DNA from: Dryomyza anilis
Taxonomy: Eukaryota; Arthropoda; Insecta; Diptera; Dryomyzidae
Reading direction: 5' to 3'
Length of the DNA stretch: 64,000 nt
Assembly: GCA_951804985.1 (NCBI GenBank)
Contig: OX638130.1
Span: 98,391,700-98,455,699, forward strand
The position numbers and the translations under genes are program-made. This document shows, piece after piece, positions 36,841 through 48,566 of the stretch. The notes beneath the pieces are model-generated. The model saw only the letters and a program-made list of their open reading frames with translations, was not told where the DNA came from and did no database searches. The stretch's first letter is position 1. Every line of letters begins with the position of its first letter.

Positions 36841-37913
36841 AACTCCGCCTTTGTCTGCTTGAAATATTTCAAAAAGACGTTTTTAAACTGCCCTGACCCT
36901 GTCATTTTCTCTGAGGTTGTAGCCGTTTTCAGAATTCCATAAATATGGCTTAAGCATTTTATCAATTGAATCATCATTTTGGTATTTAAGATGGGCGTAG
37001 TTTTAGAAAAGTTTTCAATTTTTTCAATCGTTACTATATTTTTTATATTACAAAAAGTTCGATGGCATCATAATTAAAGTAAAAACAATTTCTAAATGGG
37101 GTCTATTAATTTGTGCAATTTTTACAAATGCGAAATGGTGCTGCTGATGTTCTCAGATTTAAGCATGGGATAAGCAATTTCTTAATTGAATCAACGCCAA
37201 TAAATTCACTTAGTACATACATGCCTCAATTTCTCTTCATAGTTTGTATAGTTTGTAAAACTTTAAAACTACTTTGTTGTTTACCAACAAATCATAGCAA
37301 CGAATTTGCTGTTCCTACAATCAGCTGCTTTTGTATTTTTTATTGTGCTCAAAACTATATCACTGGGTCAAAAACAAACTTTGTTGTTGTGTGTACTATA
37401 TCTTTCTTCTGGTAGGTATATTGCGTCGTGTATTCATGTCAGTTGTTGTTGATTTACTTTATTTTATTTGTTGTTTTTAGCAATTATAATTGAAATTCAT
37501 TTGATAAAGAGGTGCGCTTATAATTTTAGCGCGTGCTTTTATTTTTAAATGCTAAAAACACCCAAGGCAAATATAGAAATTATACACAAATCTCAGTATA
37601 AACAAACAATTTCCTATCCCATCGAAATCAATCATTTTTTAAAAATAAATCGCGTTATACTGTGAAATTCTTCGTAATAACTGATTCATTATCAGTTACT
37701 TTTTAACAGCACAACGCAATAATAATAAAAAAAAATATATTTCATTTTAATTGCGTAGGTCAAAGACATTATTATGCGCATATCTGAAAATTACTTTTTT
37801 TGTTATCATTAAAAATAGCAATTATTAATAGGGTATAATTTGAAATTATTTTTATTTAGTTGATATCACACATATATGTTGCATTATATATTTGTATTTT
37901 GTTAGTATTAGAT
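36841..37913. other. non-coding spacer downstream of the COX4-like gene
   Basis: The first part (36841-36900, CTCCGCCTTTGTCTGCTTG) resembles blocks near 16270 and 16755. An open frame at 37113-37415 on the plus strand has no known domain. The last ~50 bases next to 37914 are the 3' UTR of the minus-strand gene, with no single clear polyadenylation signal chosen. Confidence 0.45.
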
Positions 37914-38477
37914 TTATTTCCATTTCTTGTTCTCATAGTCCCACTGTGACATCAATCCAGTTACCGGATTCATTTCCAGATCTATCATGCGTTTCAGCTG
38001 CGCCTTTTTGCGATCCATTTCAAAGGTATCTGGCATCGGTGGCATCAAGAATAGATTCATTATCATATTAAATGCTATTGCTACAGTAGAAGCCCATAAA
38101 CCCATGCCTAAGTAAAATTTCCATTCGCCTGTTGGCGCCTTCATCTCTGCAAATGTCTGACAGAAACTATAGCGATAGAGCATTTTCTTCTCTTCGATCG
38201 ATAGTTTCTTCCAGTCGCAACGTTCTTTCTCTCGGATGGCGCAGATTTCATTGTTGGCCTCTTGAAAACGTACCGGCGGCATTGGGTAGTCGAGTCGATC
38301 CATATAGCAGGCGGAACCATTCCAGCCATAGCCGACCACTTCGCGGTTACCGATTTTGTCGCAGTTAAAATAGTTGCGTATCTGGTTTTCGAGTAGTTTC
38401 GCCATAATCCTGGTGGGAAGTTGACGTTGTGGTTGACTTTGTAGTAGACAGTGACGCGCGATTAAACGTAGTGCCAT
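37914..38477 (-). CDS. COX4L: cytochrome c oxidase subunit IV, COX4-like, mitochondrial
   Basis: A 187-residue nuclear-encoded subunit of respiratory complex IV (cytochrome c oxidase), acting in the inner mitochondrial membrane. Residues 1-35 are arginine-rich without acidic residues until Glu30 (MALRLIARHC..), as in a mitochondrial targeting peptide. The matrix domain follows, with IGNREVVGYG, YPMPPVRFQE and the well-conserved SFCQTFAEMKAPTGEWK (about 104-120). One membrane helix lies at about 121-145. The tail ends KRMIDLEMNPVTGLMSQWDY, typical of subunit IV. ATG at 38477 is chosen; the frame is open slightly further upstream but has no earlier ATG. No intron interrupts the coding region. 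Divergence in the middle (CYMDRLDY, helix sequence) suggests the COX4-like paralogue (CG10396 type in Drosophila) and not the main COX4, so the symbol is tentative. It stands alone, with no neighbouring gene. Confidence 0.93.
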   Translation of the reverse strand: MALRLIARHCLLQSQPQRQLPTRIMAKLLENQIRNYFNCDKIGNREVVGYGWNGSACYMDRLDYPMPPVRFQEANNEICAIREKERCDWKKLSIEEKKMLYRYSFCQTFAEMKAPTGEWKFYLGMGLWASTVAIAFNMIMNLFLMPPMPDTFEMDRKKAQLKRMIDLEMNPVTGLMSQWDYENKKWK

Positions 38478-38888
38478 TTTGTGCAATACTTGGAGTTTTT
38501 CAATATGTGAGAATTCGTTGAATGTTTAAAATTTGTTGTGAATTTGTTGTGAATTTGTTTGAAAAAAAACTGAATTTTTTTGACAGAAATTACAAGGTTT
38601 ATTTTTTACTTTTTATTTTACGACACAAAGCACCTATGTTTTAAAAGAGGGTATGTTCGGACTATATGGTTCATCTTATCCGATTATAAATTATCATTTT
38701 CTTTTATATATCCTAGTTGAAATTATTTAATTTCATCATTTTGATAGATATTACAGAATGTGTGCTGGATTGGACTACATGCAACGCACGTCGCCCATGC
38801 AAGATACATTTTAAAGTTGCTTTATGTCGACATTTATTACACTAGATCAATGATATTTCACACAACGGTGTAGTTAACTTCTCTCAAC
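38478..38888 (-). promoter_or_regulatory. upstream region of the COX4-like gene
   Basis: The bases just above the ATG (38478-38580) contain repeated GAATTTGTTGTGAATTTGTT on the plus strand and should hold the 5' UTR and promoter of the minus-strand gene. I see no clear TATA box or initiator. The remainder to 38888 is unremarkable. Confidence 0.3.
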
Positions 38889-39010
38889 AAATTTTAAACT
38901 CACCACACCAAAAATTCACCACACCAAAAACTCACCACACAAAAACTCACCACACAAAAACTCACCACACAAACACTCACCACTCCAAAACTCACCACAA
39001 ATTCACTATA
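38889..39010. repeat. short ACTCACCACACAAAA minisatellite
   Basis: About eight units of roughly 14 bp, the same motif as the large array inside the Helitron at 52352-53460. Probably a fragment of such an element, without recognisable ends. Confidence 0.75.
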
Positions 39011-39069
39011 AAACAACTAACACTACTGCGGTTGTTTAGGGAGATAATTTAAAATGATCAATTCCAGTG

Positions 39070-39375
39070 GCCGCGGTAACTCAGTGGTTAGTGCGTTGGA
39101 CTGCGAGCCGAAAGGTCTCCGGTTCAAGCCTGGACTGGGGCTAACAACATCTTTTCATAGAAACATTTTCTATACCGCGCTACCTCTCGGCAGTAAATGG
39201 CAAACCTACGAGAGTAAAACCTTGCATATGAAAAGCTCTCACGCGCCGTTCGGATTCGGCAATAAACTGTAGGTCCCACCACTTTGAGTACAAATATAAC
39301 ACGCACAGCTCAAAATGGTGAGAGAGCTCGGCCTAAGTTCTTAAAGGACTGTAGTGCCAAACTATTATTATTATT
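39070..39375 (+). mobile_element. tRNA-derived SINE, copy 5
   Basis: Full-length copy with one change in the A box (TAACTCAGTGG) and an intact B box (GGTTCAAGCCT). It ends TAGTGCCAAACTATTATTATTATTAA. Open frames on both strands across it are incidental. Confidence 0.85.
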
Positions 39376-39444
39376 AATTGCAATTCGTTAGAGGCAACAT
39401 CAATGTATGGGGTTGCTGGACCATTGCAAGGAATTATGGAATAT

Positions 39445-41049
39445 AGTACTTCGTACCCGTGCTGCGCAACGTTTTTTTTTTTTACCAATTTTTTTAAGCG
39501 TAGCTGTTCATTTTCATTCCAGTTATTCTGTTTTTTTTTTATATTTTCTTTTTGCATTTTTTTTTTAATTTTTTAATTTTTTTTTGTTTCTGTTTTTGAT
39601 TTTATTTTTGAGATTGGCATTTTGTTTTTACTTTAATTTTTTTGTTGATTTGTGTTTGCTTTTGTTTTTGTGTTTTAAATTTAGTTTGTTGCGTGTTTTA
39701 TTTTTCTTTTTTTTTTGCGTTTTTATTTTAATTTCTGTGTTTTTAATTTTTGATTAATGTCTTTGTCTTTGGTTTTGCTTTTGTTTTTGTTATTGTTTTG
39801 TGTTTTTGTTTAGTTTTTGTGTTTTTGCATTTGTTTCAGCTTTTGTTTTTCTATTTGTTTTTGCTTTTGCTTTTGTATTTTGTGTTTATTTTTGTGATTT
39901 TGCTCTTTTGTTTTTTGCTTTTGTGTTTGTGATTTTGCGTTTTGTTTTTCATTATTATTTTTCTGTTGTTTTTGCTTTACTATTTTTCCTTTTGTTATAA
40001 ATTTTTAAGTTCGTGAAGTTAAATTCGTCGCGGACTTAGCGGAGACACAAACCACAAAATTTTAACAGAGGTAGTTAACCATCTGTTAAGCGTAATGTAC
40101 CTTTCATTAATCATTTAAAAAAAATATTAAATATGTTTATCGAATACGCCTGAAAATTTTAATTATTTTTTGAAAATTAGTCATATATGATGAAAAAAAA
40201 AATTAAAAAAGCCATCATGATGAAGTGGCCACTGACCAGTTCGGGAGTCCTGTGCACTAACTTAACATAAAACGTTGATTAGGTACTAAATAGGGATATT
40301 CAAAATTATGACCACAAATACTGGATCGATACGCTTAACATTTTTTATTATTTTTTGAAAATTGGTCAAATATGATGAAAAAAAATGAAAAAAGCCATCA
40401 TGATGAAGTGGCCAGTCCGGGAGTCTTGTACACTAACTTAACCTAATACGTTGATTAGGTACTGAATAGGGCTTTTCAAAAATATGACCGCCAATTCCGG
40501 ATCGATACGCTTAACATTTTTAATTATTTTGTGAAAATTGATTATCCCAAGTGAAAAGGTCATCATGTTGAAGTGGTTACTGTCGAGTCGCGGATGACTT
40601 TTTACCTAATATATTTAAAAGGTACTACATTGGAGTTGTAAAAACGGTGACCGTTTTTTTTTAGGTCCATTTGATAAACATATTTAATAATTTTTTAAAA
40701 TGATAAATGAAAGTTACATTACGTTAAACGGACGGTTAACATACCTCTGTTAAAATTGTGTGGTTTGTGTCTCCGCTAAGTTCGCGACGAATTTAACTTC
40801 ACGGACTTTATATTTTTTTTGTATTTGAGTTTTTTGTTTCATGTTCGTAGCTGGTGAAAGTGCCGAATTATATCGTTTTACAAGTTTAGGTTGTATGGGA
40901 GGTGCCACGCGTATTTGTTCAATCCTTACCCTATGTACTCCATAGTATTCTAGTCCAAAATTTAACAAATCGGTTAAGCGATTTAGACGTGACACTGGAA
41001 CAAACAGACAGACTGACGGACGAACGAACCAAGAGTTTTATTTTATAGA
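39445..41049 (-). mobile_element. degraded non-autonomous Helitron with nested foldback element
   Basis: Reverse orientation. The right side (40806-41049) matches the 5' part of the Helitrons at 48567 and 52352: GGAGGTGCCACGCG, AAATCGGTTAAGCGATTTAGACG, and AGAGTTTTATTTTATAGA ending at 41049 before T. The left end (TAGTACTTCGTACCCGTGC) resembles their 3' ends but is decayed. A T/G minisatellite (about 39560-39990, TTTTTGTTTTTG-like) and a foldback element (40011-40804) fill the middle. Confidence 0.62.
40011..40804. mobile_element. foldback element with ~130-bp inverted arms
   Basis: Left arm starts CGTGAAGTTAAATTCGTCGC; the right arm ends with the complement at 40804. The arms stay alike through ACACAAACCACA and ATTTTAACAGAGGTA to ATTAAATATGTTTATC. 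Between them a ~175-bp unit (GCCATCATGATGAAGTGGCC ... GGATCGATACGCTTAAC) is repeated about two and a half times. No coding capacity. Confidence 0.8.
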
Positions 41050-41666
41050 TAATGGATGGAAGACTATCTGGAGGCAGATCTACGTTATCGTGAAGTGATA
41101 GTGATACTTATCACGTACCATTTCATTGAATATTTCCATTTTTTTTTCAATTCACTCAGGTCGAAATGCGATTCTGGTTCATGGTGTGAAAACTTTTTTT
41201 AAAAAAAATTATTTTTCTATCGTTATTTAAATTTTCCTAATCAAAAACATTAATAAAACTGTAAATAGGAATATGTATACATACCAATTTACATATTTAT
41301 GATGTTGTGATTTAAATCAAATGTAATAACCTTAATAAAAAGTGATAAAAAGTATTCAATTTAAATTTTATTAGGTGCGTAATAAATTTGAATAAAAAGT
41401 ATTTACATCAAGTTTAAATAAAAAGTATTTAATTTTGTGCTTTCAAAAACTGCAAGAACGAGAACCACAGTCTTGCCTAGTTTTGTGCTCATTACTACTT
41501 CTCCCAAGGGCGATATTCTTTTCATTTAAAAATGTCTCTGGTCTCGAATGTGCCAGATTCTCTCTAAATGATTCTTCTTGATATTAAGAAGATACATTCT
41601 AAAAGTAAACAGTATTCTTTTGCAGCTTTAAAAATAAATTTCCCATTTTTAAACCATGTTGATTTT
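41050..41666. other. non-coding spacer
   Basis: AT-rich, with AATAAAAAGTATTTA repeated a few times near 41340-41430. No gene. Confidence 0.5.
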
Positions 41667-42503
41667 TATACCCTACACCTATGAGGTACAGGGTATATTA
41701 ACTTTGTGCATATATTGTAACGCCCCTTAGGAGGCGTGTCCGGTATGGAAAAGTATATATATTCTTGATCAGCATCACTACCCGAGTCCGTTTAGCCATG
41801 TCCGTCTGTCTGTCTGTCTGTCCGTCTTGCTGTCTTGCTGTCTTGCTGTCTTGCTGTCCGAATACAGAATAACTTGAGAAATACTGATCAGAATGCGATG
41901 AAATTTCGTCTCAATATATTTTAGCCAAAAGTAGGAACTGAGTTTGAAAATGAGCAAAATCGGTCAACGGACACGCCCACCTCCCATACAAGTCACTTTT
42001 ATATAACTCTTTCGAAACTAATATTTCGAAAAGTATTCAAGGTATAGTTATAAAATTTAAAACGTATTGTTAGAATTTACTTAAAAATATGTGGTCCAAA
42101 AATGGGCGTGATCCGCCCACTTTTTTTTTTCATTATATCCCGGGTTTTCATAGTAAAAATTTGATCCGTAAATTATTAAAATCAAATCTATGAAATATTA
42201 GCCTTTCAAAATTTTACATATAGGCGTGGTCCGCCCAATTATATTTTTCAATTTTTTTTTTTTGTTTTTTATACTTTATATATTTTTTTTAATTTATGGG
42301 GATATAAGACGTAAATTTCTGATATATGAATAATATTCTGAGGTTCAGCTTAATTAAAAATTTAAAATTAAGGTATACAATTAAATATTTCTCATTTATA
42401 TCTCCACCAAAGGTGTAGGGTATTCCATAGTCGGGCCCGACCGACTATAAAAATCCGCCCCATGTGACCGAACTTACCCATGTGACCTAACTTTCCCAAC
42501 TCG
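41667..42503 (+). mobile_element. mini-me / DINE-like element, copy E (divergent subfamily)
   Basis: About 837 bp. It keeps the start TATACCCTACACC, the core TATATATTCTTGATCAGC, a (GTCY)n tract (about 41800-41825) followed by CTTGCTGT repeats, a 3' hairpin (TATAGTCGGG...CCGACTATA type at about 42430-42450) and the end CTTTCCCAACTCG. The middle differs from copies A-D (TGGGCGTGATCCGCCCA), so it belongs to a separate subfamily. Confidence 0.78.
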
Positions 42504-44061
42504 TTATTATTATTATTATGCATATAAAATTGATTTTATATTTTAATGAGTTATAGCTAAAGCATACGTGGAAAATAGTAAAATTTTGTTATTTTCCACC
42601 TATGCAAAAATATCGTTTTAACCTTTGTGGCTTATTTATTTTTTTCTTTACCAAAGTTGAACATGTTATTAGTGCAACTTTCAACCACGCATAGTATACG
42701 CCTACACAGCACCACCTATTAAAACCAGATTTTATTTTCGACGCCATATTCCACAAATATATCCAGATTTTCTGTATACTTCAACCCTGTCCCAATGCAA
42801 TGCATATTATTATCACTGCACTCTGACCCGATGATGTCTATCTGAATGTTTGTCTGTCTGTTGTTCCGTCTGTGTAATTATTGCTACTCTTGCACCTGAT
42901 CTATATATACATCGAAAAAATTACTGTAGTAAATTATATAACATTTATGTCTTTGTAAAAAAAATATACTACATTTCGTTGGTTTCTTAATACATTTGGT
43001 TTTATTTAACTGAATTTTATTACACCATGTATTGAAAATTCGTTCTCTTCATATTGCCGAAACTGTGTTATTCGTTCAAGTGTAGAGGTGTGTAGGTATA
43101 AACGAATTCATTGGCTAAATATTGCAGAAACTGGTTTTTTACACACACGATCAGACATAAGACGGACGACTGCGAAAGTTAGAAGGTATAAAATAAAAGT
43201 AGCCTCACCATTTGACGGAAACGAGAACTAGTAATGCCAACTAATTGAACCAACTGATTGAACCAATTGAATCTTTTAGGTTTTGAAAATAAAAACATGA
43301 ACATAAAGACGTTAAAAGATATTAAATGCATATGTAGTAATTTTTAAACATATTTCAGAACGTATAAATAATGTTTAGGCTTTTTTAATACAAATGTACT
43401 ACATTTTTATAAAAAAATAAATAAAATTATGTAGTTATTTCCCATACAAACACAACTACAACAATTTAGTAAAAACAAAGATATATGCTTTTGGACGTAA
43501 ATCAAATACATATGAATTTATTTTAAATTAATTTTTATTTATTTATAATACAGTATTTTTTTTCGGTGTATATATTTATAGTAGTCTGTGTGTGTATTTG
43601 TGGCTTTGCATTTGTCTGGCACCAACGGCGACCGTTTCGTGAAATTAAATTCCATCGCATTTAACGTGTTTTAATTTAATGGCAATGGTGACGGCATTGA
43701 TGGCAGCAGTGTTGATTAAAAATATAAAAATCGGTTAATTTTGACAGCCAGCAACGCGCCATCATCGTGCTGACACAGATGACACTGATGTCAAAGGCGC
43801 TCTGCACTGGTGATAAAAGCCAAAATGACTACAAAAAGGACAATTATGAAAAAAACGACAAACGTTGGAATGAATAAAAATTGAGTGCGACACGCAATTG
43901 TCTCGCATGCCAGATGAGAAAAATGCAGCAGCCATTTAACACGCAAAAATATGAGTAGGCAGTTTTTTTTTATATAATTTGTTTTCAATATTTGCACTCA
44001 GTTATGCTTAAAGTTTGTTTTTAAAGTATTTTAAATCATGGAAATCAAGTGATATTTTATA
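42504..44061. other. non-coding region
   Basis: AT-rich with a short GTCTGTCTGTTGTTCCGTC remnant near 42850. The block 43600-43950 is more complex (GGCACCAACGGCGACCG, GGCAATGGTGACGGC) and has short frames without domains. It could be a conserved regulatory element; this is inference from composition. Confidence 0.4.
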
Positions 44062-44323
44062 ATATTCGGTCATGTTCCGACTTTCGATCGAATTCCAATC
44101 GAATTTCATACAAAATACGGAAACAATCGGTTTTGATTTCGATGTCTCAGTACAAAAATTAGTTTTTTCAATGAATAAAATTCGTTAGCTTTGACTTCAA
44201 CAATTTAAATTTGTTTGAAAAACACATTTTTTAATTGTGACATCGAATTCAAAATCGTTTGTCTACAAATTTTGTATGAAATTAGATCGGAATTCCATCG
44301 TAAGCCGGAACATGGCCGATTAT
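44062..44323. mobile_element. foldback MITE with ~55-bp terminal inverted repeats
   Basis: The left arm ATTCGGTCATGTTCCGAC...AATTTCATACAAAA and the right arm TTTTGTATGAAATT...CGGAACATGGCCGAT are inverted copies with several mismatches. About 262 bp in total, AT-rich centre, no coding capacity. Older than the perfect-ended MITE at 4210. Confidence 0.7.
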
Positions 44324-45960
44324 TATAAATTTGTTAAAAAAAATAATGTTATATAGTTCTCTCAAACATAAATTAGCTAATATCATACATTTGTTTGGAG
44401 TGAAACTTGTTATCAAGTACGATTTTTGTTTTGTATCTACTTACTTACTATAAATCTATTTAATTTTTTTTTGTAAAATATGACCCCCAAACATATTTAT
44501 ATTTTTTAATTTTTGTTTGCTACTAATTAAAAAAAAATGCTACATATTTACTTCTAAATTCATCGATATTTGTGATAAACCTTAGGTTAATGTAGTAATC
44601 AAGAATACTATTATACGACTCAATGATTTTATTCTAAATTTCTAATATAAAATATGTTAGTATAGTATTCCCAAACATATATACGATAATAACGGATATT
44701 TATCGACGGATATTATACGACTCAATGATTTTATTCTAAATTTCTAATATAAAATATGTTAGTATAGTATTCCCAAACATATATACGATAATAACGGATA
44801 TTTATGTTTGAAGCGTATATTTTTATCTTACCAGTAAAATGTATTTTTTTTATTCTGTAGTACAAAAAAGAAAATTAATTTAGATACATATTTTGTACAA
44901 AAAATAAATACACATTAATTATATGTTTCTAAATTATTTATCATTTTTGTATTTCCATAGTGTATTTTTTTATATTTTGTATGCTCTTTATTTGTACTTA
45001 ATTTTTTTATTTCTATCTTGTTTGCTATCATTTATTTTTCATATTAATTTACAAATTCGTATTCCCAAACATTTATATTTTAGTCTAAACATAGTATATT
45101 GTTGCAATATTTTGTTTCAACTACATGTTAAATAAATATTGTTATAGTTAATGTGTCTTTTCTAATTCATTTTCTATTTCTATTGATAACTGCAAAATAT
45201 GATTGCAACGAACATATTTCAATTTTCTCAAACATTGATATTTTTTCCAAACATATATTGTTTTAAAATATTATTTCAACTACGTGTTAAATGTTGTTGT
45301 GTTTAGTCAGATTTTCCCCAAGTATTCAAGTATTGATAAGTGCAAAATATGTTTAGAGCAAACATATTTAAACATTTCCAAACATTATGTTTTTCCTAAA
45401 CATAAAGATATGATTTTAAATTGTTATTTCAACAACATCTTATGTTGGGACATATATAATAAAATGTTTCTCTTGTAGTTCACTTGATAAATCCACAATA
45501 TGATTGGAACGAACATATTTAAATTATCCCAAATATTTTTTTAATTTTTTGAGCGAATATACTTAGTCACCTCTAATATAGATAATAATTGAAATATTAT
45601 ATTCATAAGAATTTTTTTTAAATAATGCGTCAAATTTAGTTTTGCAAAATATGTTTAGAGCAAACATATTTAAACATTTCCAAACATTTATGTTTTTCCT
45701 AAACATATAGTAATGATTTTAAATTGTTATTTCAACAACATCTTATGTTGGGAAATATATAGTAAAATGTTTCTCTTGTAGTACACTTGACAAATGCACA
45801 ATATGATTGGAACGAACATATTTAAATTATCCCAAATATTTTTATTTTTTTGAGCGAATATACTTAGCAACCTCTAATATAGATAATGATTGAAATATTA
45901 TATTTATAAGAATTTTTTGTTTGCTGCACATAAATAATGCGTCAAATTTAGTTTTGAATT
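44324..45960. repeat. AT-rich block with two local tandem duplications
   Basis: TATTATACGACTCAATGATT occurs at about 44609 and 44711, a 102-bp tandem duplication to about 44812. TGCAAAATATGTTTAGAGC occurs at 45341 and 45643, a 302-bp tandem duplication to about 45950. The phrase CCAAACATATAT recurs throughout. No gene is supported. Confidence 0.75.
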
Positions 45961-47833
45961 TATTTATATTTGTGATAAACATTTTGATTCGTTTCCTACT
46001 AAGTAAAATAATTATAAATATTTTTATTATTTTTTGGGTTCAATGTTGAACGTGTTTTAGGGTGACGCAATAAAATATCAACATTTATCTTATTGTGATT
46101 TTTTGTCAAGTATGTTCTTTAGTTTTTTTTTTCGTGTAACGACGTTGTTGATAATGAAGTTGACCCAAAGAAACGTTTAACTGAAAATGAGTTGTTGCTA
46201 TCTGTCAAAATTAACTTTCTGATAAATTGTTTAGACTTTTGTGTGCCTTTTTTTTGGCACCTTTTTATTTTAATTTTCACTATCTCGCTGCTTTCAAGCC
46301 TTTCATCTATATTTGTGCCTTTTTTAGTTTTTTTTATTTTTTTTTTATTTTTTTTTTATTTTTCATTTCTTTGTACGCAACCCGAAAATGTCAATTTTCG
46401 ATAATAAAATTGTTCGTTGTCCTTGGTTCTTATATTCCTTATTTTTTATTACAACACTCATTCTTCATGACCTCTTGCTTCTCACTTCATCATTTGGCTT
46501 GGCCACGTTCTTTTCTAGGATTTGTATGCATTGGAATTAAATTCAAACGAACAGCATGGAGGAGAAAGATAAAAGATAGACGAATTTACTTTAAGTTTAT
46601 CATTTAATTTAAGCAACTGAAATTTTCTTTAACAAATTTGTCTGATGCTGCCCTCAGACGCCCACTAATTCCTTTAGAACCGCTACACAAAAAGAAAAAC
46701 ATCCGCAAAAGGAATAAAACAAATAGTTTTAAAAAAGTGGTAAAATGTAAAAAAAAAGAAATATATAATTTCTATTTGCTCAGCTTGGCACTGGACAAGA
46801 AGATGAAGTTGCAGAATAAATTGCTTGCTCAGTAGCCTGATATATTTTCATCGTCATCATCCTTATTTCCACATCCCTCACATCGTTCTCATTTTCATGC
46901 TGAGAGTATATCTACAAAGGGTTGTCTGTCTGTCTGTCCGTCTGTCTGTCTGTCCGTCTGTCTGTCTATCTTATATCCTGACATAAAAAATAAGAACTTG
47001 GCACTTGTAGCCATCTGACATGGGTCAATTTAATTTGAGCAGATTGCAAAAAGGAAGCAGTCAGTCAGTGAGAGAGCGAGTTCAGCTCAGCCGTGTAGCA
47101 TAGAAATTCCCAGGATCAAAAGATATAGGTATTTATTACAGATATTCGGCTGCTTGGTTCGTTCGTTCATTCATGCATCTATCTATTCATTCAGTGAATC
47201 GTCCATTCGTACGGTATTCCTTTAGTTTTGTATTTAAATAAATTTTCAATTTCTTGCGGTTGCCTTTGACCATTGGCGAATGTGCGAAATGTTTTTTTAT
47301 TTGCCATTTTATTTTGGGGTTTTGCATGAATTTTCATTTTTTGATGTATTTAATAATAGAAAAAAAGGCTGTAATACTTTTTGGCTGAATCATGGACTAT
47401 ATCTGAATTTAAACGTTTTTTTTTAAATATTTTAAATACCATCTTTTTAACTTTTTAAATGACTTGTGGTATTTAAATACTTTAGAATAATTTTTTTTTG
47501 TTATTCAACGGTTTAACAGTAAATTGGAATTCCAGTATTATGTAGTTTTCACTCCCAGCATGTTAAAACTTTTAATCAAAATCGTTTTAACATTACAATT
47601 GATTACATAAATGCGATTATCCAAAACGAAAACAAACGTATATCATTCAAATTTACTACATCCAATTCTATTTTTGAAGTACAGAGGTCCATTTTACCGC
47701 AGAAGTCACCCCAAAAAAATGAATTTCAAAATAAAAATATTACTTAACAAAATATGACACCGTTTTTTCACTTGAAACCGCTTAAAAATATAAAATTAAT
47801 AAGGGTAAAACAAGTTTTTAAGTTTGGAAGATA
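45961..47833. other. non-coding region with a (GTCY)n microsatellite
   Basis: Contains a (GTCY)n tract at about 46924-46970 that is not inside a recognisable mini-me element. Open frames at 46192-46607 are driven by T runs (poly-F) and are not genes. 46840-47230 is moderately complex without known motifs. Confidence 0.45.
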
Positions 47834-48566
47834 CTAGCAGGGACCCATGCTTCGCTGTGGGCGTTTTTTTTATTTGTGTTGTAAATGTAGTAACAAAAAC
47901 AAAAATACTTCTTCGCACTGTTCCTTGGATCGTTCTTCCCCGTAAAATGCTTCCCCAAAAAATGATTTCCCATAGATTTCATACCGGTAGAATTCTTCCT
48001 CGTTGAGTTTTATCCAGTAGAAGTTTTAGTGTGGTGAGTTTGTGTGTGGTTAGTTTTTGTGTGATGCATTTTAGTGTGGTGAGTTTTAGTGTAGTGTGTT
48101 TTAGTGTGGTGAGTTTTAGTATGGTGAGTTTCGGTGTGGTGAGTTTCGGTCTGGTGAATTTCGGTGTGGTGAGTTTAAAGAATTTAGGTTGAAATATATC
48201 TTGATATCACTGTAATAACTATCGACATACACCATCTTGAAAATGTACCTTCTATGGGGGTGCCACGCCCAATGGTCCAATCCCGCCCATTTTAGCCGAG
48301 ACTGTCTAGAATGGATAAATATAACGCTGACCAAAATTTCATTAAATTTACTATCCCAATTGCTGATATAATATGTTTTTAATTTTTGGGTTATATGGGA
48401 GGTGCCACACCCAGTCCATCAATTTCACCGAAATATAGCCTATACTCTGCCCGAACCCAACATGCAAATTGTGTCAAAATTGTATTCAAATCGGTTCAGC
48501 CGTTTTGACGTCTATTCGGAACATACATACATACACACATACAAACATTCACAAATATATAGTAGA
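47834..48566 (-). mobile_element. non-autonomous Helitron 1 of a tandem pair
   Basis: Reverse orientation, so the terminal CTAG (47834-47837) is the 3' end, preceded on the plus strand by A. It includes a GTGGTGAGTTTTAGT minisatellite (about 48028-48180), GGTGCCACGCCCA-type blocks, and a 5' end that reads TCTACTATATATTTGTG on the minus strand. The 5' end abuts directly the CTAG of the next Helitron. About 733 bp, no coding capacity. Confidence 0.65.

Noticed and set aside
37113..37415. Open frame of 100 codons next to the COX4-like gene
   Set aside because: No recognisable domain and AT-rich composition like the surroundings.
46192..46607. Hydrophobic open frames that look like membrane proteins
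   Set aside because: Poly-F tracts from T runs; no conserved pattern.
46924..46970. (GTCY)n tract as another mini-me element
   Set aside because: The conserved start, core and hairpin of mini-me elements are absent, so only a microsatellite is supported.
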